From an uncultured Campylobacter sp. (lineage in GTDB: Bacteria; Campylobacterota; Campylobacteria; Campylobacterales; Campylobacteraceae), in contig NZ_CALJPC010000077.1 in the NCBI RefSeq assembly GCF_937981295.1, forward strand, positions 1 to 46,193: a stretch of DNA of 46,193 nt. Direction: 5' to 3'. The translations under genes and the position numbers were made by a program. The notes beneath the pieces are model-generated. The model worked only from the letters and a program-made list of their open reading frames with translations, did not search any database and was not told the origin of the DNA. Numbering within the stretch: position 1 is the first letter of the stretch; every line of letters begins with the position of its first letter. Of the stretch, positions 14,197 through 23,862 are shown one piece after another.

Positions 14197-15322
14197 AGAT
14201 ATACTCGCTCATCAGCGGCTGCAGCCCGCCGTCGCGGATCGCCTCGCAGACCTCGCTTACGCTACGCGCGTCGCTGATCTCGAACTGCTCGTCGCCCCTC
14301 TGCTCGCTGTGCCCGCCGATACCGACGCTTACGCCCGCTGAAATTTTACTCGCCGCGATCCTGATCGCATTGTCGCGGAAGCCCGCCCTCTCGCGCGTGG
14401 AGATCGTGATCTGTGCACTTGGCAGCAGCAGCCGATACGCGCACATCACCTGCAGCAACTCGCGCTCGCCGACGTCTTTCGGGTTTATTTTGTCGTTGTT
14501 GATAATCGGGCGCAGGCGCGGCACCGAAAAGGCAATCTCGGCGCGCGGGTACTTGCGCTGAAGCAGCCACGCGTGCACGCCCGTGGCAAAGGCATCGCGG
14601 CGGAAGTCTCCGAGCCCCAAAAGCGCCGCGAAGCCCACGCCGCGCATACCGCCTCTGATCGCGCGCTCTTGGGCTGCGAAACGATACGCAAAAACGCGCT
14701 TGTTGCCCGCAAGATGCAGCTGCGCGTAGCGCGCGGGATCGTAGGTTTCTTGAAAAACGGTGACGAAATCGACGCCGCAAGCGTGCAAATAGGCGTAATC
14801 AGCGGAGTTTAGCGGATAAATTTCGACGCCGATCACCTTAAAATACTGCCGCGCGAGCTCGCAGGCGCGCCCGATGTAGCGTACGGGGCTGTTTTTCTCG
14901 CTCTCGCCCGTGAGGATCAAAATTTCTTCCAGCCCGCTCGCCGCTATCGCCTCAAACTCCGCCTTTAGCTGCGTCTCATCGAGCCTTGCGCGCGCGATTT
15001 TGTTTTTGCAGTTAAAGCCGCAGTAAACGCAGAGATTGTCGCAGTAGTTTGAAATGTAAATCGGCGTGAAAACGGCAACGTTGCTGCCGAAATGCGCCGC
15101 TTTTTCGCGCGCCGCAGTACGAGCGATCTGCTCCAAATGCTCGCCCGCGCGCACGCTTAGTAGCGCGGCAAAATCGCGCAGACTTCTGTTTTTCGCGCTG
15201 ATCGCCCTTTGCACGTCAGCCTCGCTCGCCTCCTCGCAAAAGCCCTCGCGCAGAGCAAGCGTGCGCTCCATCATCTCGCTTCCGATATCCTCCATGCCCG
15301 CTAGATAGCCGGTTTTCATCAT
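14189..15322 (-). CDS. thiH: 2-iminoacetate synthase (tyrosine lyase)
   Basis: Radical SAM enzyme that cleaves tyrosine to give dehydroglycine for the thiazole ring, working with ThiG. 377 residues, normal length. The [4Fe-4S]/SAM motif is CX3CX2C at Cys94, Cys98 and Cys101 (NYCDNLCVYCGF), which is the ThiH spacing. ILILTGESEKNSP, IEIYPLNSADY and FQETYDPARY are family blocks, and SVPRLRP follows. ATG at 15322 follows AAAAGGAAAA. It lies downstream of thiG (gap ~250 bp of repeat words) on the same strand. Confidence 0.96.
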   Translation of the reverse strand: MMKTGYLAGMEDIGSEMMERTLALREGFCEEASEADVQRAISAKNRSLRDFAALLSVRAGEHLEQIARTAAREKAAHFGSNVAVFTPIYISNYCDNLCVYCGFNCKNKIARARLDETQLKAEFEAIAASGLEEILILTGESEKNSPVRYIGRACELARQYFKVIGVEIYPLNSADYAYLHACGVDFVTVFQETYDPARYAQLHLAGNKRVFAYRFAAQERAIRGGMRGVGFAALLGLGDFRRDAFATGVHAWLLQRKYPRAEIAFSVPRLRPIINNDKINPKDVGERELLQVMCAYRLLLPSAQITISTRERAGFRDNAIRIAASKISAGVSVGIGGHSEQRGDEQFEISDARSVSEVCEAIRDGGLQPLMSEYIYV

Positions 15323-15570
15323 CTTTAAAATTTTCCTTTTAAATTTTCATTTAAATTTCACACGGCACGTTTTTGCGTGTAAATTTATGCGGCGCAAATT
15401 TTAAAATTTCATATTTGCGCCGTGCCGTGCGAAATTTTAAAATTCCACGCCATGTCTATCGGCCGCTATGTCGAGCTTGCGCGATATATAATCCGTACAA
15501 ACCCAAGAGAGGCAAATTCCGCGCAAAAAACACAACTCGCACAACCAAGCCGCGTTTAAAATTTTAACCG

Positions 15571-16332
15571 CTAGCGCAAAAATCCCGTTAGCGGCGAGCT
15601 TGCGCAGGCCGTTTTGCAAACGGCGCCGAGCCCCGCCAGATAGGCATCGCGCCCCGCCTGCACGCCGAGCGCAAACGCCCGCGCCATCAGCGCCAGATCC
15701 CCGCTCGTGGCGATCGCCGTATTTACCATCACCGCAGCGCAGCCCATCTGCATCGCCTCGCAGGCCTCGCTAGGCGCGCCGAGCCCCGCATCTACGATGA
15801 TCGGCACGTCGATTTCGTCTAGTAAAATTTCGATCATCCCACGCATCATCAGCCCGCGGTTGGAGCCGATCGGCGCGGCCAGAGGCATCACGGCGGCAGC
15901 CCCTGCGCTTACCAGATCGCGAGCTACGCACAGATCGGCGTGCATGTAGGCAAGCGGCACGAAACCCTCGCGCGCCAGGGTCTCGCAGGCCTTGATCGTC
16001 TCGGCGTTGTCGGGCAGAAGGTATTTACTGTCGCCTATGATCTCGATCTTTACGAAGTCGCCGCAGCCAAGCTCGCGCGCGAGCCGTGCGATCCGCAGCG
16101 CCTCCTCGGCGTTTCGCGCGCCGCTGGTGTTTGGCAGCAGCGTGACGCCGCGAGGGATGAAATCCAAGATATTGCGGCTCTTGCTTTCGTTCACGCGGCG
16201 CAGCGCAAGCGTGACGATCTCGCAGCCCGCATGCCGCACGCAGGCGTCGATCATCGCGTGATCAAACTTGCCCGAGCCCATTATCAGGCGCGAGCTAAAC
16301 TCCCTGCCGCCTAAGATCAGTTTATCGTCCAT
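15571..16332 (-). CDS. thiG: Thiazole synthase
   Basis: Builds the thiazole phosphate from deoxyxylulose 5-phosphate, ThiS-thiocarboxylate and dehydroglycine. 253 residues, a (beta/alpha)8 barrel. The catalytic Lys95 lies in DFVKIEIIGD, forming the Schiff base with DXP. Other conserved parts: FSSRLIMGSGKF at the start, LLPNTSGARNAEEA, PIGSNRGL and VIVDAGLGAPSEA with the phosphate loop. ATG at 16332 follows AAGAGGATAG. The C-terminus (SSPLTGFLR) matches the family end. Confidence 0.97.
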   Translation of the reverse strand: MDDKLILGGREFSSRLIMGSGKFDHAMIDACVRHAGCEIVTLALRRVNESKSRNILDFIPRGVTLLPNTSGARNAEEALRIARLARELGCGDFVKIEIIGDSKYLLPDNAETIKACETLAREGFVPLAYMHADLCVARDLVSAGAAAVMPLAAPIGSNRGLMMRGMIEILLDEIDVPIIVDAGLGAPSEACEAMQMGCAAVMVNTAIATSGDLALMARAFALGVQAGRDAYLAGLGAVCKTACASSPLTGFLR

Positions 16333-16877
16333 TCTATCCTCTTTAGTTTAAATTTTCGTTTTTATGCGCGCTGCGAATGGCACATATCGGCGCACGCACG
16401 GGTGCATTATACACAGCGCGAGATTGCGGCACAGATATGCGCGCCTTGCTTCTATCCGTCGCTTTACGCGCCGCGAGGCGCTGCGCCCGAGCTTTAAAAT
16501 TTCTCGTCAAATTTTACGCCACGACACAAAATTTTAAAATTTCACGTGCAGACTGCGGCCCACTTCGCTGCACGAAATTTTAAATCCTACGTCCAAAAGT
16601 AGCTCGCTTGCGCCGAATAAATTTTAAAATTCTACCTGCCCGCTAGCCAGGCACGGCAAATAGTTTAAATTTCATCGTTTAAATTTAAATCTCGCGGCTA
16701 AATTCCGCGGCTAAATTTACGCGGCGCGCGGTAAATTTCACGCCGTCTTAAAAACGCGCTGTATGCCGCCGAAACGCTCTATACTTTTCAAAAATAATCG
16801 TGCGAGGCTTAAATTCAGCGACAATACGCAAAGGTGCGTAAATTTAAAAACGCCGAAGCGCGCGATTAGCGCCGAGC
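16333..16877. other. Gene-free stretch between thiF and thiG
   Basis: 545 bp with AAATTT palindromes (AAATTTTAAAATT-like around 16495 and 16520) and GC-rich linkers. No gene, no TPP-riboswitch core (CTGAGA ... GATxTGG) on either strand and no clear hairpin with T-run. Confidence 0.5.
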
Positions 16878-17672
16878 CTAGCTTTCCTCGCCCAAAATCA
16901 GCCTAAGCGCGACGTTTGCCTGATGAGCGGCGCAGATCGCCACGCGCGGCGCGAGCAGCCCCACGCCCTGAGCCGCGGCGCTTTTGCGGTCGCCGCAGAC
17001 GAAGACGTTGCTGCCGAGCCGCGTCGTGCGGATCTCGTTGGCGCCGCCGCTGCCTGCCATGCCGCTAGCGCAGATCAAAAAGCGATCCGTGCCGCCGAGC
17101 GCGTCGAAAAGCATCGATTTCGCCGCCGCGTCATCGAAGCACTCGCAAATTATACGCTCGTTTTTTAAAATTTCGGCTACGTTTTGCGCGGTAAGTCGCT
17201 CGTTTAAGGTTTGCACGCGCACGAACGGGTTTATGCGCGCGATTTTTTCGCTCAAAGCGACCGTTTTGGGCTTGTAAAGATCGCCGATCTCGTACTGCTG
17301 GCGGTTCAGGTTGGTCGGCTCGACGACGTCAAAGTCGATCAAAAAGAGCTCGCCCACGCCCGCGCGCGCAAGCAGGATCGTGACGTTGGAGCCGAGCCCG
17401 CCGAGCCCGCAGATCGCCACGCGCGAGCCTTGCAGCGCCTCGTTTACGGCGGGGGCGTTGCGAGCAAGCATCAGCTCGCGAAGCTCCTGCGGCGCCAGAT
17501 CAGCACCGCGCGAGAGTAAAAATAGCTCGTCGCCCGCCTTCAGTTCGCAATTCTGCGTGCTCGCATAGCCGTTTATCACGGCGATCTCGCCGCTAAATTT
17601 AACCTCGCGCTTCAGCCCGTCAAGATCGCTCGCGCCCGTTTCGTAAGCTTTGCCGTTTAATTTTATCTGCAT
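16878..17672 (-). CDS. thiF: ThiF-type adenylyltransferase with N-terminal ThiS-like domain
   Basis: Activates the ThiS C-terminus by adenylation as a step to the thiocarboxylate. 264 residues from the ATG at 17672 (AGGATCAAAATG); the frame extends 67 codons upstream, but that part is Arg-rich with no homology. Residues 1-~55 form a small ThiS-like beta-grasp (MQIKLNGKAYETG, AVINGYAS, LKAGDELFLL) but without a C-terminal Gly-Gly, because it continues into the E1-like domain. The nucleotide-binding loop GLGGLGS is at 89-95, with IDFDVVEPTNLNRQQY following. The separate, GGG-ending ThiS is encoded ~1 kb upstream, so the fused domain is probably structural rather than the sulfur carrier. Gene order matches C. 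jejuni. Confidence 0.9.
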   Translation of the reverse strand: MQIKLNGKAYETGASDLDGLKREVKFSGEIAVINGYASTQNCELKAGDELFLLSRGADLAPQELRELMLARNAPAVNEALQGSRVAICGLGGLGSNVTILLARAGVGELFLIDFDVVEPTNLNRQQYEIGDLYKPKTVALSEKIARINPFVRVQTLNERLTAQNVAEILKNERIICECFDDAAAKSMLFDALGGTDRFLICASGMAGSGGANEIRTTRLGSNVFVCGDRKSAAAQGVGLLAPRVAICAAHQANVALRLILGEES

Positions 17673-18649
17673 TTTGATCCTAAATTTTATCTTTTTGCGC
17701 GCCCGAGTCTCGCCGCGCTCAAATTCCAATCCCGCGCCTCTTTTGCGTCGCGCAAAGCCGCAAATTTTAACGATTTTACGAGCTGTAGCGCGCATTGCTT
17801 GCTTCGCACCATGGCGATTTATCCTAAGGCGAATTTGCGCGGTCTTGATGGCCGAAGCTTGACCCGCCGCCATGATTGAGCCAAATTAACCAACGCGCCC
17901 GCACTCGGGCTCAACGCCAGTACGCTTTAGCTCGCGCCTCGCAAAGAGCGATGATCAATCGCGCGCAAATCCCGAAGCAAGCTTGATCGATAAAATTTTG
18001 ACGCCGTATCGTGCGCTTTGTTTTGAGCAGCCTTAAGCTTTTTAAATTTATCGCGCCGCGCAAATTTCATCGGCGCAAGCCGCTTGTTTTACCACGCGCC
18101 GCACAACCAAGTCGCATTCCCGCTCTTTTTTATGTCGCAGTATCGTAACGCGGCATATCGATATATCTCCGAATCAATCCGTTAATTTTACGCACTGCGG
18201 CGTGCCGCCGAACGCGAAATTTTATGTTTAATACAAATAGATCACGCGGCACATACCGTGTTTATGAGCTAATTTAGCGCGCTCGCTGGCAAAATTTGCG
18301 CGTCGGGTGCCGTTACTGAGCGCGACGCAGCGAAATTTTAAACCGTACGCTCAAACTTTACAATACCGATACGAAATTTTAAAACTCCTGCGTTCGGCCG
18401 CCGCGGGTTCGCTCGCGAAATTTAAAAGCTCTCCGCAGGCGCCGAGCTACCGCGGCTTCCTCATAAATTTAAAAATCCAAACGCTGCCGTGTCGCTACGC
18501 CATGTCGCCGTATCGCTTAAAATTTTAACGACGCGTGCGCAAATTTTAAGCCCCGGCCGCTGTGTCGCCGTACCATTTAAAATTTAGCGGCCTCCGCGCG
18601 GATTTAAACCTCGGTCGCCGCAATTTTAACATAACCCAAAGCTCCGACC
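17673..18649. other. Gene-free stretch between thiS and thiF
   Basis: 977 bp. No gene in either strand that I can support. AAATTT words are frequent, and a partly repeated sentence occurs: TGTCGCCGTATCGCTTAAAA near 18505 and TGTCGCCGTACCATTTAAAA near 18565. The thi block is thus split by long repeat-bearing gaps, unlike the compact C. jejuni locus. Confidence 0.5.
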
Positions 18650-18853
18650 TCAGCCGCCGCCTACGAACTCGACGATCTCATATTTTTTGCCGCTTGAGAT
18701 CTGCGTGCGCTCCCACGCCTCTTTTTTTAAAATTTCGCCGTCGCGCTCGAGCGCTACTAGGCGCAGATCGTGTCCGCGCCGACGCAAAAACTCGCTCACG
18801 CTCATATCCTGCGCCAGCTGCAGCGGCTCGCCGTTTACGCAGATCTCAATCAT
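18650..18853 (-). CDS. thiS: Sulfur carrier protein ThiS
   Basis: 67-residue ubiquitin-like protein whose C-terminal glycine is converted to a thiocarboxylate that gives sulfur to the thiazole. It begins MIEICVNGEP, continues with SVSEFLRRRG and VALERDGEIL, and ends in VGGG, the required carrier tail. ATG at 18853 lies inside the end of the ABC-F gene (8-base overlap, ATGATTGA), so its translation is coupled to that gene; a longer frame from 18946 just overlaps the ABC-F gene and is not used. thiF lies ~1 kb downstream. Confidence 0.93.
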   Translation of the reverse strand: MIEICVNGEPLQLAQDMSVSEFLRRRGHDLRLVALERDGEILKKEAWERTQISSGKKYEIVEFVGGG

Positions 18854-20438
18854 CGCTCGCTCCCAAGCTCTCGCGATACTCCTCGTAAGTGCCCCTAAAA
18901 TCGATGATTTCGGCGTCTCCTTTGAGGTGCAAAATTCTATTTGCAAACGCGTCGATAAGCTCGCGGTCGTGGCTCACGCAGATCGCGCAGCCCGCGAAGT
19001 TATACAGCGCCTCGCCAAGCGCGATGATCGCCTCAAGATCAAGGTGGTTGTTGGGCTCATCGAGCACTAGCAGGTTCGGGCGTTGCAGCATTAGCTTGCT
19101 TAGCATCACGCGGTGTTTCTCCCCGCCGCTTAGGCTGCCCACGCTTTTCTCCTGCTCCGCGCCGCTAAAAAGCATACGTCCAAGGCATTTGCGAATTTCA
19201 TCAAGATCCCTATTTTGCGGGCTTTGCAGATATTCGTAGAGCTTGAGCTCGCCTGAAATTTTATTATTCGTATCCTGCGCGAAGTACCCGGGCTCGATCG
19301 TGGCGCCCATGTGAACCTTGCCGCGCTGCGGCGCGAGCTCGCCCATGATGATCTTGCAAAGCGTACTTTTGCCCACGCCGTTTCGACCGATAATCGCGAT
19401 CTTATCTCCGTGAGCGAGCTTGAGGTTAAAATTTTTCAGAATTTTAATCTCGCCGAAACTCATATCTACGCCGCTTAGCTCCAAAATTTCATTGCCGATC
19501 TCGCGCGCGGGCTTGAATAAAATACTAGGCTCCCTGCGCGAAGAGGTCGCAAGCTCGCTAAGATCGAGCTTGTCGAGCTGTTTTTGACGGCTCGTGGCCT
19601 GCTTTGCTTTGCTTGCGTTGGCGCTGAAGCGAGCGATAAATTTTTCAAGCTCAGCCTTTTCTTTGAGCTTTTTCTCGCGCTCGAACTGCGCCTGTTTGGC
19701 TATGAGATTGGACGCGATGAACCAGTCGTCGTAATTGCCGCTAAATTCGCGTACCCGCTTAAAATCCACGTCGAGGATGTCCGTGCAGACGCGGTTTAAA
19801 AAGTGGCGGTCGTGGCTGATGACTACGAGCGTGCCGGTGTGGCGATTTAGCTCAAACTCAAGCCACGAAATGGCGTCGATATCGAGGTTGTTCGTAGGCT
19901 CGTCCAAAAACAGCACATCGGGGCGCGGGAAGAGCACCTGAGCAAGAAGAACCTTAAATTTATCGCTCGTCTCGATCTCGCTCATCTTTTTATCGAAGTC
20001 GTTTAGCCCTAGCGAGCTTAAAATTTTCTCGATCCGCGTTTCGTACTCGTAGGCGGGATCCTCCTCCGCACAGATCATCTCAAGCTCGCCGAGGCGCTCG
20101 TTTATCTCGTCGTTAAACTCGCCCGCCTCGTAAAGCTGCGTCTTTTCGCGCACGGCGTCATAAAGGCGCTTGTTGCCGTAAAGCACGGCGTCTTTGACGC
20201 TGAAGCTTTCAAAGGCGAATTGATCCTGCCCCAAAACGCCGATTTTAAGCCCGCTTTCGATCAAAATTTCGCCGCTGCTTGCTTCGATCTGCCCGCTTAA
20301 AATTTTAAGTAGCGTCGATTTACCCGCGCCGTTTGCGCCGATGAGGCCGTAGCGCCTGCCCTTATCGAGGCTTAAATTTACGTTTTCAAAAAGCAGCTGT
20401 TTGCCAAAGCGCATCGTTAGATCTTTGATTTCAACCAT
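18846..20438 (-). CDS. ABC-F ATPase, YbiT type
   Basis: A 530-residue soluble protein with two ATP-binding domains and no membrane part, of the ABC-F group that acts on ribosomes. NBD1: Walker A GANGAGKST, Walker B VLFLDEPTNNLD. The usual LSGGQ of NBD1 is replaced by ETSDKFKVLLAQ, as in E. coli YbiT. The linker between domains is charged (REKKLKEKAELEKFIARF then SANASKAKQATSRQKQ). NBD2: Walker A GRNGVGKST, signature LSGGEKHR, Walker B LLVLDEPNNHLD with Asn where Thr is common. ATG at 20438 follows AAAAGGAAAA. It is the first gene of a pair with thiS. Likely a translation factor rather than a drug-resistance protein, but the precise role is unknown. Confidence 0.93.
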   Translation of the reverse strand: MVEIKDLTMRFGKQLLFENVNLSLDKGRRYGLIGANGAGKSTLLKILSGQIEASSGEILIESGLKIGVLGQDQFAFESFSVKDAVLYGNKRLYDAVREKTQLYEAGEFNDEINERLGELEMICAEEDPAYEYETRIEKILSSLGLNDFDKKMSEIETSDKFKVLLAQVLFPRPDVLFLDEPTNNLDIDAISWLEFELNRHTGTLVVISHDRHFLNRVCTDILDVDFKRVREFSGNYDDWFIASNLIAKQAQFEREKKLKEKAELEKFIARFSANASKAKQATSRQKQLDKLDLSELATSSRREPSILFKPAREIGNEILELSGVDMSFGEIKILKNFNLKLAHGDKIAIIGRNGVGKSTLCKIIMGELAPQRGKVHMGATIEPGYFAQDTNNKISGELKLYEYLQSPQNRDLDEIRKCLGRMLFSGAEQEKSVGSLSGGEKHRVMLSKLMLQRPNLLVLDEPNNHLDLEAIIALGEALYNFAGCAICVSHDRELIDAFANRILHLKGDAEIIDFRGTYEEYRESLGASDD

Positions 20439-20646
20439 ATTTTTCCTTTTAAATTTCTATTTGCATTGCCTTGCGCGTAGGCTTCTGCTAAGTTTTGCGC
20501 GTAAATTTCATCTCGCGGTTTATTGCAGCTTTTGCGCCGCGCGGAGCCGCGATAAATTTCTCCTATTGTAGCTTAAAATTCTGAAATTTCGCCGAAGGAG
20601 CGCGGGCGGGCACGATTAAATTTAAACCGCTAGAGCAATTTAAATT

Positions 20647-21774
20647 TTAGCCGCTGTAATCGCTATCGCGAGTGATGATGAGCGTGTAGTTCGGATACGC
20701 CGCGCGCACCTGCTTGCAGACCGCACGAAACGTCGCCTCCATATCGGGTGCTGCGAAATCGACGATAACATCAAAGCTGATTGAGTGTTTTGGCTCGTCG
20801 AGATAAAATCCATGTATCTGCGAAACGAACTCGTGCGATAGCGCCATCTGCTTGATATGTTCGCGGATCTCGGCGGCGCGCGGATCGTTCTTGTTAAAAG
20901 CGTAAATTCCTACGGTGTCTAGGATGATATTAAATTTCGCAAAAACGGCGTTTTGGATGCGGCGCGTAAGAGCGTCGATCTGCGCTGCGGTCGTATCGCT
21001 TGCGACCTCGATGTGGATGCTGCCGACCATCTTATCGGGCCCGTAGTCATGAAACATCAGATCGTATGCGCCGATGACGCCCTCAAAGCCGCGCACGACG
21101 TCGTAAATTTCATTCGTCAGCTCCAGACTCGGACGCGAACCCAAAAGCTTGCTGATCGTATCGCGTAGAATTTCATACGCCGTTTTTATCAAAAGCGCCG
21201 AAATTATCGCACCCAGATACGCCTCCAAGCTCAGTCCGAAAATAAGCGAAATCAAAGCCGCTACGAGAGTGGCTAGCGATACGAGCGCATCGTATTTGGC
21301 GTCCACGCCGCTTGCGATGAGCGAGTCAGAATTTACGCGCTCGCCCGTCTTTTGCGTGTAGAGCCCCAGGCTAAATTTCGCCGCGACCGCTACGGCGATG
21401 ATGGCGAGCGAAACCGCATTATAATTCGCCGCTTGCGGATGGATGATCTTTTTGATCGATTCTACGAGCGAGACGCCGCCGGTGTAGAGGATGATGACGG
21501 CGATTACGATCGCGCTTAGATACTCAATCCTGCCGTGTCCGAAGGGGTGCGCGCGATCGGGCTGCTTGCTAGCAAGATGCACGCCCACGATCGTAATGAC
21601 GGATGAAAGTGCGTCGCTTAGGTTGTTTACGGCATCAAGCACGATCGCGATCGAGCCCGAAATCAGCCCCACGACGCCCTTAAATGCCGCTAAAATTACA
21701 TTTGAAACGATACCGATCGCACCGGTGCGAATGATGATTTTATCTCTGCTATACGCCGCTTGAGGCACTTCCAT
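20647..21774 (-). CDS. Cation diffusion facilitator (CDF) metal exporter
   Basis: A 375-residue inner-membrane protein predicted to export divalent metal (Zn, Mn, Fe or Co) in exchange for protons. Six helices in the first ~210 residues contain the binding-site signatures DAVNNLSDALSS in TM2 and SGVDAKYDAL in TM5; HPFGHGRIEYLS follows TM2. The site motif is Asn-Asp in TM2 and Asp-Asp in TM5, a pattern linked to Mn/Fe rather than Zn in some clades (inference). The C-terminal cytoplasmic domain (~215-375) is longer than usual and includes HDYGPDKMVGSIHIEV, the typical ferredoxin-like part, plus an additional ~85 residues. ATG at 21774 follows AAAGGAGAG. Confidence 0.92.
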   Translation of the reverse strand: MEVPQAAYSRDKIIIRTGAIGIVSNVILAAFKGVVGLISGSIAIVLDAVNNLSDALSSVITIVGVHLASKQPDRAHPFGHGRIEYLSAIVIAVIILYTGGVSLVESIKKIIHPQAANYNAVSLAIIAVAVAAKFSLGLYTQKTGERVNSDSLIASGVDAKYDALVSLATLVAALISLIFGLSLEAYLGAIISALLIKTAYEILRDTISKLLGSRPSLELTNEIYDVVRGFEGVIGAYDLMFHDYGPDKMVGSIHIEVASDTTAAQIDALTRRIQNAVFAKFNIILDTVGIYAFNKNDPRAAEIREHIKQMALSHEFVSQIHGFYLDEPKHSISFDVIVDFAAPDMEATFRAVCKQVRAAYPNYTLIITRDSDYSG

Positions 21775-21792
21775 TATCTCTCCTTTGAAATT

Positions 21793-22179
21793 TTATTCCA
21801 AGCCGCAATCGCTGCGCGTGTAGGTCAGATCGGCGATTTTTTCGCCGCTTTGCAGAAATTCTCGTACGCCTATGCGATTTAGACTGCCCGCTTTCATCAT
21901 CGCGCAGACGTCCTTTTGCCTGTTAGCGCGCAAAATGCTTTCAAAATTTTGCTTGATCTTAGGGTCTACTTTATCCCAAATTTCATTTTTTAGAATCGTG
22001 GGAATTACAAATTTATCGCCCTCGCACGCAGCCGCGCTCAACTCTATATTTTTAGTCGCGGGGTGACTGTGCCCATTTACGGCGTCCGCCAAAGCCTTGC
22101 AGCGCTCAGCATCGGCATCTCCAGCAAGCGCTGCGCTGCAGATAAATACGCCAAACAGGGCGAGTATAAATTTTTTCAT
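21793..22179 (-). CDS. Small secreted protein, function unknown
   Basis: 128 residues. A clear signal peptide (KKFILALFGVFICSAALA, cleavage before GDADAERC) is followed by a ~108-residue mature domain with four cysteines (near 27, 49, 92 and 125) that could form two disulfides in the periplasm. Sequence such as AMMKAGSLNRIGVREFLQSG looks helical. ATG at 22179 follows AGGAGG. It lies 18 bp upstream of the CDF gene on the same strand and may be cotranscribed with it. I do not recognise the family. Confidence 0.7.
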   Translation of the reverse strand: MKKFILALFGVFICSAALAGDADAERCKALADAVNGHSHPATKNIELSAAACEGDKFVIPTILKNEIWDKVDPKIKQNFESILRANRQKDVCAMMKAGSLNRIGVREFLQSGEKIADLTYTRSDCGLE

Positions 22180-22541
22180 TTTAGCCTCCTAATTTTATTT
22201 GAAATCTATCATATTAAAATTTTAAATTCAATCTATTTTTAAAATTTAAAGACTTATTTGCGCGGCACAAATCCGCTAGCCGCCAAAATTACTTGCGTTA
22301 AAATAGCGGCGTAAATTCCATAAATCACCGCTAGAAATTTTCTAAATCGCGGCAAAAATTCTTTAAATTCCGCCTAAGATTCTATGAACGGAAATTTTTG
22401 CGACAGATCGCGTGCGCTCGCTCAAAGCGGCGTGCGGCGAGATCGTCCGTATCTTTTTCAAACTCGCCGTTTAAGTTATAGATTTAACGCAGTTTAAAAA
22501 AAGCTCCAGCCAATCCGCGCCCGCCGTTTAAATTTATAAAT
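22180..22541. other. Gene-free stretch between dapD and the small secreted gene
   Basis: 362 bp, A/T-rich with several AAATTT and AAATTC words. No gene and no T-tailed hairpin seen. Confidence 0.45.
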
Positions 22542-23735
22542 TTAATGCAGTTCCGCGTTGAGTTTGATCGCGCGCTTGCTAACGCTTGCCGTAATCTGCC
22601 CGCTTTGGCTGTTTTGTCGGAAGTGCAGTCCGCTAAGCCCGGCAAGCTCAAGCCCTTTATAAATTTCACGATCGAACGCAAAGCCTGGATTTAGCGCTGC
22701 TAGCGCCTCGCGATCCTTTTGCGCGATGAAAACCTTCGTGCCCTCAAGTACCGCGATGCCGGCATCCACGATGCAGCGGTCGCCTAGCGGAATGCCCGTT
22801 ACGGAGTTTGCGCCCAGCAGGCAGTGCTTGCCGATGCTCACGGCATTGCCGTTGGTGCCGCTTAACACACCCAAAATCGACGCGCCGCCGCCTATGTCGC
22901 TACCCTCGCTCACGACGACCGAGCTGCTGACGCGCCCCTCGATCATAACGCTGCCGATCGTGCCTGCGTTGAAATTTACATACGCAGCACCCGGCATCAC
23001 GGTCGTACCTGCGGCGATATGCGCACCCAAACGCACCTTCGCATCGTCTAAAATCCGAACGTTTTGCGGCGGTACGACGTGGCTTAGGTAGCGCGGAAAT
23101 TTATCGACGCTGATGATGCGTGGATAGCGACCTTGCATTTTTAAAGAGATTTCGTTTTCACGCAGCCACCAAAGCTCGATCGGGCGGGCGTTTTCGTCCC
23201 ATGCGACGTTCGGAGGTACGCTAAATGCGCCGTCTAGATTGAGCGTGCGCGGCTCGCAGAGATTTAGCGAAAGCGCGTAAAGCTTGAGATAGACGCTCTC
23301 GACACTTTTTGGCGCGGCGTCCTCGAAGACGAAGCTGGCGCAAAAGCTCGTGTGCTCGTCCGATTTCATCGCCTCTTTAACCGCAAGCAGCACCTGCAGA
23401 TTTTTGTGCGCGCCCTCTTTGGCGTCTGGCTGTAGAAATTTTAAAGCCTCGATCGCCTTTTTTAGGGCTTTGTGCGTTAGCGGAAGGACGCACTCACTAC
23501 CGCTAAAATCCACGACCTCACCGCATTCGGCTAGAGCATGGATTAGCACTGCTGCGCTTGTTAGCCCATCTTTAAAATTTACGTGCGCATAATTTACACT
23601 TAAGCTTTTGTGCCCCTCTGCACGCCCCTTAAATACGCGCCCGATCGCCCACATGATCGGATCGCGGTAGCCCTTTTTGGCGCGAACTTTATCCGTAAAA
23701 GCCTGAAGCTCGCTTAGGCTTTTAATCTCTTTCAT
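22542..23735 (-). CDS. dapD: Tetrahydrodipicolinate N-succinyltransferase
   Basis: Lysine and meso-diaminopimelate synthesis: succinylates tetrahydrodipicolinate with succinyl-CoA. 397 residues, the long form found in epsilonproteobacteria rather than the ~275-residue E. coli type. The N-terminal domain includes YRDPIMWAIGRVFKGRAEGH; the C-terminal half is a left-handed beta-helix with hexapeptide-like turns (VRLGAHIAAGTTVMPGA, NFNAGTIGSVMIEGRV, GSDIGGGASILGVLSG, CLLGANSVTGIPLGDRC). ATG at 23735 lacks a strong RBS (GATTAAATATG). It stands alone. Confidence 0.95.
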   Translation of the reverse strand: MKEIKSLSELQAFTDKVRAKKGYRDPIMWAIGRVFKGRAEGHKSLSVNYAHVNFKDGLTSAAVLIHALAECGEVVDFSGSECVLPLTHKALKKAIEALKFLQPDAKEGAHKNLQVLLAVKEAMKSDEHTSFCASFVFEDAAPKSVESVYLKLYALSLNLCEPRTLNLDGAFSVPPNVAWDENARPIELWWLRENEISLKMQGRYPRIISVDKFPRYLSHVVPPQNVRILDDAKVRLGAHIAAGTTVMPGAAYVNFNAGTIGSVMIEGRVSSSVVVSEGSDIGGGASILGVLSGTNGNAVSIGKHCLLGANSVTGIPLGDRCIVDAGIAVLEGTKVFIAQKDREALAALNPGFAFDREIYKGLELAGLSGLHFRQNSQSGQITASVSKRAIKLNAELH

Positions 23736-23862
23736 ATTTAATCCTTGATCGCAAAATTGCGCGGGAGTATAGCTAAATTTAATTTAAAAGGGGATTTGAA
23801 AAGGCGCATGAATGGAATTTAAAAGCGAAAACACGCGCTTTTAAATTCTTGATTATTTTGTT

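Noticed and set aside
17673..17873. 67-residue N-terminal extension of ThiF
   Set aside because: Arg-rich and unrelated to the family; the ATG at 17672 has an RBS and gives the expected length.
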